Shown here: positions 34,826 through 42,590 of the stretch, piece after piece
Position numbering within the stretch: position 1 is the stretch's first letter
Layout of the letters: every line of letters starts with the position of its first letter
Assembly (NCBI GenBank): GCA_963712055.1
Contig: CAVQGN010000009.1
Location: forward strand, 62,001 to 126,000
Origin: JAHBVL01 sp963712055
Lineage (GTDB): Bacteria; Chloroflexota; Chloroflexia; Thermomicrobiales; UBA6265
Reading direction: 5' to 3'
Length of the DNA: 64,000 nucleotides
Position numbers and translations under genes: made by a program
The notes under the pieces: generated by a model
What the model saw: only the letters and a program-made list of their open reading frames with translations
Databases searched by the model: none
What the model was told of the DNA's origin: nothing

Positions 34826-36200
34826 CTATGCATCAGGGTCGATGACAGCAATGACTTGGACAGTGATCGGATCAGATCCAGAGTTGACCAGGAATGCTTT
34901 GGTGAGAGCTCGGGGTACCAGGACGTTGAGGTCGTTGGCCGTGGAATGGAGGAACGCTGAATCATCCGCGATTTGTACCGTTTCTTCCAACCCGGCAAGA
35001 TCGTTCACGACAGTGAGCGTGTTTGAGTAAGAAGTCAGAATCAGCAACCTGGAAGATTTAGCAATCGGTAGACGAGCGCCGCTGGGAACAGTGAGCAGGC
35101 CGAATTCGATATGCGCGTTCTCACTGAACGCTTTGGTCTCGATTTGAAGCAGCATGCGGCCGAGCCCGACAGCTGCAGCATCAATCTCAGCCGGAGTATT
35201 GGGCCAGACTACATCGCCCGTTTCATCGACCTCTGGCAACAAATCAAGACGTACAATGGATGCCTTGCGAGTCGTAGCATTCGTCAGGACGTGAATACTG
35301 CTGGGGGGAATAATAACGATGGCCCCAGCGGACACCCTGACCGCACGAACGCCAGCAACTCTTGACCTATCAAAATTCGCGTCAATTAGGAAGAGTCCCT
35401 GTTCGTTTAACCGCTCGTATGCACCGACGAGCTCCACCTGGACTTCACCGGCGAGCACGTGAATGATTTGTGGCATGTTCCCGGTTTGGCGACTTCCTAG
35501 ATAACCAGGTGGAACCGGCTCTGCCGACGCGTACAACGTTCTGTCAGTTGGCATCGCGTAGTCGTACGGAACTGACTGAAACGTTTGTGCTGAGAAATGC
35601 ACGCGGTCGTACCGACGTTCCACAATCTTCCTGTTCGCGATCCGAAACACCTCGTACGGCGGCCAAATCCAGCCACTTTCGTCGAGTCTCAGGCCCAGGA
35701 CCTCAGGAGTCTGACTCTGATTCCACGAAAACGCGAGAGACAACAACACGATCATCGGCAAGCACCAGATCGGTTGCCAGCCTGGCGTTCGGCGCAATCG
35801 TCCGAAACTGTGAAAGCTGCCGTTCCAAGGCATCAACTCCGAATTCTCCCGACGCTTGTGCAGCGGTATCGATCAGGTTTTCGTCCACGAGTTGCGCCAG
35901 GTTATCGGAACTTCCAGAGTCGAGATAGCGATTGATCGCCGCGTAATACTCTCTGACAAGCTCAACGTCGGCACGGTCCGATGTCGATCGTTGAGTTGGA
36001 ATGACCAACGGCACCAGACTGACAAAGGCCAGGATCCACGCGACCACGAGGGTAAGAGTCGCGAAAATGAAAGAAACGCGAATCAACGACCCATTCCGGG
36101 AGCGAGTTGTCGATTGAACGCTATTAGCGCCACGTAGGGTTGACACCAGAGATGTTCCGTCCATACTAATTGCATCATCTGCTTTATCTTCCTTTAGCAT
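34826..36200 (-). pseudogene. SnoaL-like/cupin membrane-anchored protein, frameshifted
   Basis: The 5' frame (ATG at 36200) encodes a membrane helix (FIFATLTLVVAWILAFVSLVPLVI) and the first half of an NTF2/SnoaL-like domain: LVREYYAAINRYLDSG and RLATDLVLADDRVVVSRVFVE, stopping at 35703. The second half of the same domain is in the next frame (WPPYEVFRIANRKIVERRYDRVHF), followed by a cupin-like region (QIIHVLAGEVQVEL, VSAGAIVIIPPSSIHVLTN) to 34826. The two frames overlap at 35703-35836, so a single shift near 35700-35720 splits one gene. Either a pseudogene or an assembly error. The intact parent would be an extracytoplasmic small-molecule-binding protein. Confidence 0.7.
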
Positions 36201-36292
36201 GGTCTCTTGGATGAAGGAACACCACCAATTCCTCACCACCACTTGCCTATCCACTTCTAAGTCTGGTCGCAACACCTGTATCGGATCTGGGG

Positions 36293-38683
36293 ATGGAAGA
36301 CCGCGATCACACTAGAAGACCGGTCAGTTCGCGTTCATTTGCGGACCAATTGCGAGCTCTGCGGGAATCCGCAGGACTCACGCAAGAGGAGCTGGCTGCC
36401 ATGGCAAACTTGACACCCAACACGATAGGAGCGCTCGAAAGAGCCGAGCACCAGCATCCTTATCCATCAACCGTGCGGTCACTTGCGAGCGCACTTCAGC
36501 TGAATGACGACGAGCGCTCAACTCTTGAAGCATCGATTCCAAGACGACGAGCGAGGAGTCTTGACGCGCGGGGCGAATCCTCAGCTTTGCCGTACGCCAC
36601 GTCGTCGTTCGTCGGTCGCGAACAAGAAGTGTCGGCGATTGCATCGTTGCTTCGTCGGAACGATGTGCGAGTTGTCACGCTTACCGGGCCGGGCGGAGTC
36701 GGCAAGACGGCGCTCGCACTGCAGGTTGCTCACGAGTCGGGAGGCGACTTTTCCGACGGCGTTATGTTCGTCGCGCTCGCATACATCTCCAATCCATCAC
36801 TCGTCATCCCGACCGTTGCGCGTTCAGTTGGTGTTCTCGATTCCGGCTCGACCCAAACCATGGAAGCGATATTCGCGACACTTCAGCATCGACATGTGCT
36901 CGTCATCATTGACAACTTTGAGCATGTGACGGAAACAGCTCCTTTCATCAGCGAAATCGTTCGTAAAACCTCCCACGCACGTTTTCTGGTCACGAGCAGA
37001 GCGCGACTGCAGATATCAGGAGAATTCACCTATCCGGTTCCGCCCTTGGACCTTCCCGAGGAGATCGATTCCTTCGCGCCAATTTCTGAGAGCGAGGCAG
37101 TGAGGCTATTTGTCGCCCGGGCGCAAGCACTCGATCCACGTTTCGATCTCACACCATCGAATGCTTCGACAATTGCGGAGATTTGCCGACAACTCGATGG
37201 CCTGCCTCTCGCCATCGAATTGGCCGCGGCTCAGACACGAATGCTCCATCCAGAAAACTTGCTCCCGAAACTGAGCCATCGGTTGTCCTTGTTGACTGGA
37301 GGACCCCGTGATGCCCCGGATCGGCTCAGGACAATGCGAGATGCAATCGCATGGAGCTATGACCTGCTACCTCCCGATGCTGAATCCATGTTCCGGCGTC
37401 TCGCAGTCTTTGTCGGCGGGGCACCAATGGAGTCAGTTGATTCAATCTTTCTCGACGGCGACACGCTGAATCAGGAAGTGATTTCAGCAATTTCTCTGCT
37501 TCTGGATCATGGTCTGGTTCACCGAGTAGAGACATCCGAAGGTGATCTGCGCTTCGGGATGTATGAAGTTATCCGAGAGTTTGGGTTGGAGCAACTCGTC
37601 GAGACTGGAGAGGAAGCGGCGACGCGAGATGCTCACGCCACCTACTTCCTCAACCTCTGCGCGAACGCCGAAGACGGGCTGTCAGGACCAGATCGAGACC
37701 GGTGGTTCGCTCGACTCGAAAGAGACCTGCCAAATATGCGAGGTGCCTTGGTCTGGTTGCATCGTAGCGGACAGTATGGCCACGGGCTTCAACTGGCGAC
37801 CGCACTTACCTGGTTCTGGTATCTACACGGTCATGCGCGGGAGGGGTACCAGTGGATCAAGAGTTTCCTAAAGCAGTTTCCTGGTCATGATCGACCGCTG
37901 AGAATCAAGGCGCTGATTGCGATGGGCTCACTCTCCCTCTGGATGGGCGAAGCGCGGGAAGCGACCGAATTGACGGAGCAGGCATTGGAAATAGCCAGGA
38001 AAAGCGATGACCAGCGAGGACTTGCGCTTGCGCTACGGGGTCGTGGCCATGCCGCCACTCATCTTGGCGATCTTGAGCGCGCGGAGCGACTGCTGGGTTC
38101 GAGTATCGCCATGTTCCGGGAGCTCGGCCAAACGTGGGATATCGCAATGGCGCTGAACTGGTTCGGCAGCACCGCAGTGGCTCGAGAAGATTACCCAGCA
38201 GCGGCTGCACGCTTCGAGGAATCGGAGTCGCTGTTCCTGGAATGTGGGGATGCCCTCGCTGCCAACTGGCCCCGCGGGAATGGCGGAGGCTTGGTGTCAT
38301 TGCTCATGGGCCGCATCGAGGCGTCTAGAGGTTCGTTCGCAGAAACGCTCGCGGTGGCTCGAGCGATGGGCGACGATTGGTGGGCGTCCTGGTGCCTGAT
38401 GGGCATTGCCTTTTTGGCTACCGTGGAGGGAAACCATGAGCAGGCTGCGCACCTCTTCGGAGCGGCGAGCATGCGGCGAGACACCGCCGGCGTGTCACTT
38501 CCTCCAGCGATGCAGCCTATTCACGAGAAGATGATTTCCACCAATCGGGCTGCCATGGGTGCGGCAAGCTGGCAACCCGCGTTCGACCATGGACGCTTAT
38601 TGTCATTGGAGGATGCCGTCATCGAGGCCGAAGCAGTTGTCGGAATGAACCGCTTTCCAGTCGATGGGTCGAGGATACGTTGA
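36293..38683 (+). CDS. XRE-STAND ATPase with TPR-like repeats
   Basis: A 796-residue protein. The N-terminal XRE helix-turn-helix (about 15-75) reads FADQLRALRESAGLTQEELAAMANLTPNTIGALERAEHQHPYPSTVRSLASAL. After a linker, SFVGREQEVSAIASLL leads into the STAND ATPase with Walker A GPGGVGKT (132-139), Walker B LVIIDNFEHV, FLVTSRARLQ and GLPLAIELAA. Helical repeats form the rest (for example YPAAAARFEESESLFLECGD). It is close in plan to the TIR-STAND protein at 12865, with DNA binding in place of TIR. Such proteins act as ligand-switched regulators. It is divergent from the SnoaL-cupin relic with only about 90 bases between, so that gene may have been its target. Confidence 0.85.
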   Translation: MEDRDHTRRPVSSRSFADQLRALRESAGLTQEELAAMANLTPNTIGALERAEHQHPYPSTVRSLASALQLNDDERSTLEASIPRRRARSLDARGESSALPYATSSFVGREQEVSAIASLLRRNDVRVVTLTGPGGVGKTALALQVAHESGGDFSDGVMFVALAYISNPSLVIPTVARSVGVLDSGSTQTMEAIFATLQHRHVLVIIDNFEHVTETAPFISEIVRKTSHARFLVTSRARLQISGEFTYPVPPLDLPEEIDSFAPISESEAVRLFVARAQALDPRFDLTPSNASTIAEICRQLDGLPLAIELAAAQTRMLHPENLLPKLSHRLSLLTGGPRDAPDRLRTMRDAIAWSYDLLPPDAESMFRRLAVFVGGAPMESVDSIFLDGDTLNQEVISAISLLLDHGLVHRVETSEGDLRFGMYEVIREFGLEQLVETGEEAATRDAHATYFLNLCANAEDGLSGPDRDRWFARLERDLPNMRGALVWLHRSGQYGHGLQLATALTWFWYLHGHAREGYQWIKSFLKQFPGHDRPLRIKALIAMGSLSLWMGEAREATELTEQALEIARKSDDQRGLALALRGRGHAATHLGDLERAERLLGSSIAMFRELGQTWDIAMALNWFGSTAVAREDYPAAAARFEESESLFLECGDALAANWPRGNGGGLVSLLMGRIEASRGSFAETLAVARAMGDDWWASWCLMGIAFLATVEGNHEQAAHLFGAASMRRDTAGVSLPPAMQPIHEKMISTNRAAMGAASWQPAFDHGRLLSLEDAVIEAEAVVGMNRFPVDGSRIR

Positions 38684-39030
38684 CATCCTCATCGGGTTGC
38701 ATCTTTTCGAATCACGCTTCACGTACGTGTGTGAACTCGAGCATCAAAAACGACCGTTTCTGAGATTAGGAACCAGGCCAGAGTGAATATTGAGTCGGCC
38801 TCCCTGTCATGTCCACGATTCGGACACGCATTCCTGCCGCTCGTACTGCAGTAATGGAAAGTTAGCTTGTTCATCTTCCGTCCGGTCTTCCAGGCAGCAT
38901 CTCCAAGAGCTGAGGAGTTCACACTCGCTGATCCACAGTGTGTCTTCTTGGAGCCGCCGCATTCGAGCCATGGCTGACTGAGTTCATTGCGGATGACCCG
39001 GGTCGCGTCTGTAAAGCACGGCACTGGTCA
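38684..39030. other. Intergenic region with 24-bp dyad
   Basis: About 350 bases after the XRE-STAND gene. It holds the third dyad copy. A stop in the hydrolase frame at 38929-38931 limits any upstream extension of that frame; GTG at 38938 and ATG at 39031 are the first possible starts. Nothing else was recognised. Confidence 0.4.
38742..38765. repeat. Dispersed 24-bp dyad, copy C
   Basis: CATCAAAAACGACCGTTTCT then GAGA; it matches copy A at 19 of 24 positions in the same orientation. It lies 59 bases after the XRE-STAND stop. With copies A and B it brackets a stretch of broken genes. Confidence 0.55.
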
Positions 39031-39495
39031 ATGGCTCAAGGATTACCTGGGCACGCCATTCACTGCCGTCTTGCGGACACCGGAGATCGGTATCTCTCGG
39101 CGATGGTGGTCAACGAACATCACTACTCCAATGCCGTCCTCTACGAGCCTGATGTACACGCCCTGAGTATGAACGAGTTCGATAAGCGGTTTTTGGCGAT
39201 CGCGGTGAGAACCCTCGTCGATGCGGCTGATCCGGATGCCATCGCCGCTGTCATAGCGCTCCAGGATGCCATCGCGCTGGAGGCCGGTGCGAACGAAACC
39301 TATAGTCATCCTGCCCACGATGAGGACTGTCGTAAAGAGACGTTCGATGCCCTGATTCAACTCACCCAGGGACTTACGGATACGCTCGGCATGTTTGGAC
39401 AGTCCCTGATCATTACACTTACTCATCGTATCGGGGAAACTCCAGAGCCGGAGTTGCTCTTGGACACCCGTGCCTGCACGAACAGGGAGAAGATC
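39031..39495 (+). other. In-frame coding-like stretch ahead of alpha/beta hydrolase
   Basis: From ATG 39031 (or GTG 38938) the frame runs open straight into the hydrolase start with no stop. The 155 residues look protein-like, with helices such as NEFDKRFLAIAVRTLVDAADPDAIAAVIALQDAIALEAG and FDALIQLTQGLTDTLGMFGQSLIITLTH, but I recognise no family. Either the hydrolase has a genuine N-terminal extension, or a separate upstream gene lost its stop codon or start region. No good ribosome-binding site precedes either possible start. Confidence 0.4.
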
Positions 39496-40353
39496 ATGGC
39501 GAAAACGTATCAGAATCTCAAGGATTCCTGGACGCTGGTCAACGGACTGCCAGTTCGTTACCGTGAGTCGAAACGAAGCTATCCGGAGGATGCCGGCACG
39601 CTTGTCCATTTGCATGGATTCGCTATTTCGGGGCGATATATGCTGCCGACTGCCGACAAACTCGCCTCCACCTACCGAACTTACGTGCCTGACTTGCCGG
39701 GTTTTGGAGAAAGCGTCGAACCAGATCCAGACCTTGGCATCAGTGATCTCGCCGACGCCACGATTGCATTCATGGACAACGTCGGAATCAAGAAAGCGAC
39801 GCTTGTCGGCAACTCGATGGGATGTATCACGTCCATCGAAGTATCCCGGAAGTATCCGGACCGCGTCGAACGGCTCGTTCTTTGTTCACCGGCCGGTGGA
39901 CCATACAACCAACCATTGATCAAGGGGCTGCTGCAGTTGGCGCGGGACGGATTCCACGAACCAATCAGCCTCTGGCCAATTGCGATCAGCGACTATCTCC
40001 ACTTTGGGCTTGTGGATGTCATCAGGCTCTTCCGGGACATGATCAGTTATCCGTCGTTGCAGCAGTTCGAGCTCTTGAAAGTGCCGACGCTTGTCATCAA
40101 GGGCGAACATGATCCTCTGGTTTCTGAAGAAAACGCGATTGAGCATTCGCGCGGAAACGATCTCATCAGCCTGGTCCGTCTCAACGGAGCCGCCCACGCA
40201 AACAATTTCTCTCATCCGGATGAATTAGCGAACATCATTCGGAGTTTCCTGGAGGACCGGCTGATTGTGGACGATCCCGGCGCAAAGGGAGAAACTGTTC
40301 CGCTCAAGCGTGGCAAGATCGTTCGCATTGGCAATGTCGAATCGAACGGATAG
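39496..40353 (+). CDS. Alpha/beta hydrolase
   Basis: Start chosen at the ATG at 39496 (MAKTYQNLKDSWTLVNGLPVRYRESKR) because GGGAG lies 6 bases upstream and the length (285 residues) fits the family. Motifs: oxyanion HG in LVHLHGFAISGRYM, DLPGFGESVEP, nucleophile elbow GNSMGC (serine in place), acid in IKGEHDPLV, and catalytic His in NGAAHANNFSHPDELA. The substrate is unknown; relatives include C-C bond hydrolases and esterases. It is followed after 9 bases by a second hydrolase and then the NAD(P)HX epimerase gene. The frame is open upstream (see 39031-39495). Confidence 0.75.
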   Translation: MAKTYQNLKDSWTLVNGLPVRYRESKRSYPEDAGTLVHLHGFAISGRYMLPTADKLASTYRTYVPDLPGFGESVEPDPDLGISDLADATIAFMDNVGIKKATLVGNSMGCITSIEVSRKYPDRVERLVLCSPAGGPYNQPLIKGLLQLARDGFHEPISLWPIAISDYLHFGLVDVIRLFRDMISYPSLQQFELLKVPTLVIKGEHDPLVSEENAIEHSRGNDLISLVRLNGAAHANNFSHPDELANIIRSFLEDRLIVDDPGAKGETVPLKRGKIVRIGNVESNG

Positions 40354-40362
40354 GTAAACGTC

Positions 40363-41115
40363 ATGCCAGCCGGGAGCGTAGAGAGCCCGCTACTGCAGGC
40401 TCATGGCGGTATCGGGCCACCGCTCCTCATGATCCACGGCTTGCTGGGTTCGACCCGGTGGTGGTCTCGAAACATCGAAGCGTTTCGGGAGGAGTACTCG
40501 GTGTACACCGTCGACCTTCCCGGATTTGGGACCAATCGATCCTCCGGCTGGTTTCATATGGCCGACGTCGTGGCGATGCTGCAGTTGGAGATCGGTTCTT
40601 TGTGTTCAGGCCAGGTAGCCTTGATCGGACATTCGCTCGGAGGAGTGATCGCTGGAGGCCTGGCCGCGACCCTTCCCGATCGGATCGGACGGATTGTGCT
40701 GGTCGATGCGGCTTTTCTGTCCTTGACACCCGGTTGGGCACGCCGACTGAGTGGTATTCCGTTCGAATGGCTTCATCTTTCGTCAGGTCTCGTTCCATTG
40801 CTCCTGCGCGACGCGACCCGCTCACGAATCCCGGCGTTTTCCAGTGCTTCCTTTGAACTCCTTTTTCGCGACTGGAGTTCGTGGCTCGATCAGGTGGAGC
40901 AATCAAGCCTGATCGTCTGGGGAGAGCACGATCGGATCGTTCCTCTCTCGGTCGGCAGGGCCATGCACCGGCGCATGCTCGACTCCGAGTTGGAGATCAT
41001 CGCCAGAGCGGGGCACACGCCGATGTGGTCCCATCCGGAAGTGTTCAACGCGTTGGTGCTCCGTTTCTTGCGGCAATCTCCGGACCTCGCGACTGACAAT
41101 GGGGTGACCCGATGA
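40363..41115 (+). CDS. Alpha/beta hydrolase
   Basis: A 250-residue protein with PLLMIHGLLGSTRWW (oxyanion), VDLPGFGTNRS, nucleophile elbow GHSLGG, VWGEHDRIVPL (acid) and RAGHTPMWSHPEVFN (catalytic His), so the triad is complete. The gene starts 9 bases after the preceding hydrolase and overlaps the next gene by ATGA, so the three are one operon. The two hydrolases differ enough (GHSLGG versus GNSMGC) that they are not a recent duplication. Substrate unknown. Confidence 0.85.
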   Translation: MPAGSVESPLLQAHGGIGPPLLMIHGLLGSTRWWSRNIEAFREEYSVYTVDLPGFGTNRSSGWFHMADVVAMLQLEIGSLCSGQVALIGHSLGGVIAGGLAATLPDRIGRIVLVDAAFLSLTPGWARRLSGIPFEWLHLSSGLVPLLLRDATRSRIPAFSSASFELLFRDWSSWLDQVEQSSLIVWGEHDRIVPLSVGRAMHRRMLDSELEIIARAGHTPMWSHPEVFNALVLRFLRQSPDLATDNGVTR

Positions 41116-41837
41116 CGACAGATGCGAACCGCTTCCCCTACGCAACCGCGGAACAGATGGCGAACGTCGATCGAGCCATGTTTTCGGTGTGCGGACTGGA
41201 TGTGCTCCAGGTCATGGAAACAGCCGGACGGATGGTGGCGGTGATGGCGCGGCATATGCTGCTCGGCGATGTTGTCGGCAAACGAGTTGTTGTCGTTTGC
41301 GGCACTGGTGGAAATGGCGGTGACGGGATGGTCGCGGCCAGGCATCTCCTCGGCTGGGGGGCGCAGCCGACGATCGTTGTCTCGGGGTATCCCCGTAGCG
41401 AAAGCGTGACGGAACGTCAAATGCGGATCGCCCGGAATCTGAGAATTCCGGTTCTGGATGCCAGTGCTGGTAGTCCCGTCGGACTGCGGGGCGATTTGCT
41501 GATCGACGGCTTACTTGGTTTTGGATCGCATGGAGCGCCGACCGGAGTAGCGGCTGATTTGATTCGGATGATCAACTCAGCCTCAGCTCCGGTGCTGGCT
41601 ATCGATCAGCCTTCTGGGCTCGATGCGACAACGGGGAAGATCCACGATCCTGCCGTTCAGGCTCATATCACCATTACCCTGGCGTTGCCGAAAACAGGAT
41701 TTCTTCAGAGTACCGCCGCCGAACTCCTCGGTGATGTCTGGGTGGCGGACATCGGTGTTCCGGCGCTTGCGTTCGAACAGGCCGGGTTGAAGGTTCCCCG
41801 CCAGTGGGCCACCGATTTGGAACCGCTGAATTCCTAG
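41112..41837 (+). CDS. nnrE: NAD(P)H-hydrate epimerase (YjeF N-terminal domain)
   Basis: A 241-residue stand-alone YjeF_N domain: YATAEQMANVDRAMF at the start, VVVVCGTGGNGGDGMVAARHLLGWG, DLLIDGLLGFGSHGAPTG and LAIDQPSGLDATTGKIHDPAV. It converts the R-epimer of damaged NAD(P)H hydrate to the S form for the ADP-dependent dehydratase. The dehydratase domain, usually fused or adjacent, is not in this window. Translationally coupled to the upstream hydrolase by ATGA. The stop overlaps the opposing gene's stop by four bases (CTAG). Confidence 0.85.
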   Translation: MTTDANRFPYATAEQMANVDRAMFSVCGLDVLQVMETAGRMVAVMARHMLLGDVVGKRVVVVCGTGGNGGDGMVAARHLLGWGAQPTIVVSGYPRSESVTERQMRIARNLRIPVLDASAGSPVGLRGDLLIDGLLGFGSHGAPTGVAADLIRMINSASAPVLAIDQPSGLDATTGKIHDPAVQAHITITLALPKTGFLQSTAAELLGDVWVADIGVPALAFEQAGLKVPRQWATDLEPLNS

Positions 41838-42496
41838 TCCCCGCTGCGACGCGTTTTGGGAGGACGATACCCGGCGGCTTCAGCAGCTTCTGGTGTCGCG
41901 AAACAAACATCCGCGTTGGTCAGTGCGTAGCGACCATCCTGATCCGTGTAGTAGATCATCGAACTGGCTTTAGCTTTGACGGGATAGCCGGCCGGGCAAT
42001 CCTCATCGTCGCGACTCGCCACCCAGGTCCGCACGTCCGGATTTGCAGCAGCGACGACCTCGGGAGCAGTGTCGGCAACCTCGAAGAGATCACTCAATGT
42101 GTCGGATCCGGCAATATCTGAGCTTGCTAGCTCGGCGGAAGCGGAAGAAATGTCCTCGCCCGCAAGAGCCTCGGCAATGGCCTGGTTTACGGCGGCGACA
42201 ACAGCTTCAGTCTCAGCCTTCAGCGTTGGGTCCAAATCGTTCAATAAGGTGGAGATTTGCCCCGGAGCATCGACAGGAGCCGAAACGGAGGTTGTTCTGA
42301 CCGGTTCAGTGGGAAACTGCCACGCGGGAGGTGGTGTTTCGGCGACATCATTGCGATGCAGGAACTTGACAATCGCTTTGCCGATTCCCAGTGCAATCAA
42401 CGCCCAGACGACCAAGCGCAGGAACCAGCCAAAGAAACATCCACACGGTAATCGTTTGAGGACCAGGAGAGAGAATAGCAACTTCAAAATACGCAT
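41834..42496 (-). CDS. Membrane-anchored protein with C-terminal sunset-type domain
   Basis: The second ATG (42496) is preferred since AAAGGA is 9 bases before it and touches the first ATG (42505). The 220-residue product has a membrane helix (LRLVVWALIALGIGKAIVKFL), an A/E/S-rich middle, and a C-terminal module DCPAGYPVKAKASSMIYYTDQDGRYALTNADVCFATPEAAEAAGYRP. This end matches the short 'sunset' or thermonuclease-associated motif (YP.K......YH...G..Y..T....CF.tE..A..AGYR). The motif is a small zinc-free fold of unknown ligand. Function unknown. Confidence 0.7.
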   Translation of the reverse strand: MRILKLLFSLLVLKRLPCGCFFGWFLRLVVWALIALGIGKAIVKFLHRNDVAETPPPAWQFPTEPVRTTSVSAPVDAPGQISTLLNDLDPTLKAETEAVVAAVNQAIAEALAGEDISSASAELASSDIAGSDTLSDLFEVADTAPEVVAAANPDVRTWVASRDDEDCPAGYPVKAKASSMIYYTDQDGRYALTNADVCFATPEAAEAAGYRPPKTRRSGD

Positions 42497-42590
42497 TGCC
42501 GTCATTCCTTTGGCCGGATTCTGGCCCTATCCTGACACCATTCATCACTGGTGCAAGGCTATCACAATCGCCCGGAGTTCCTGCGCACCA

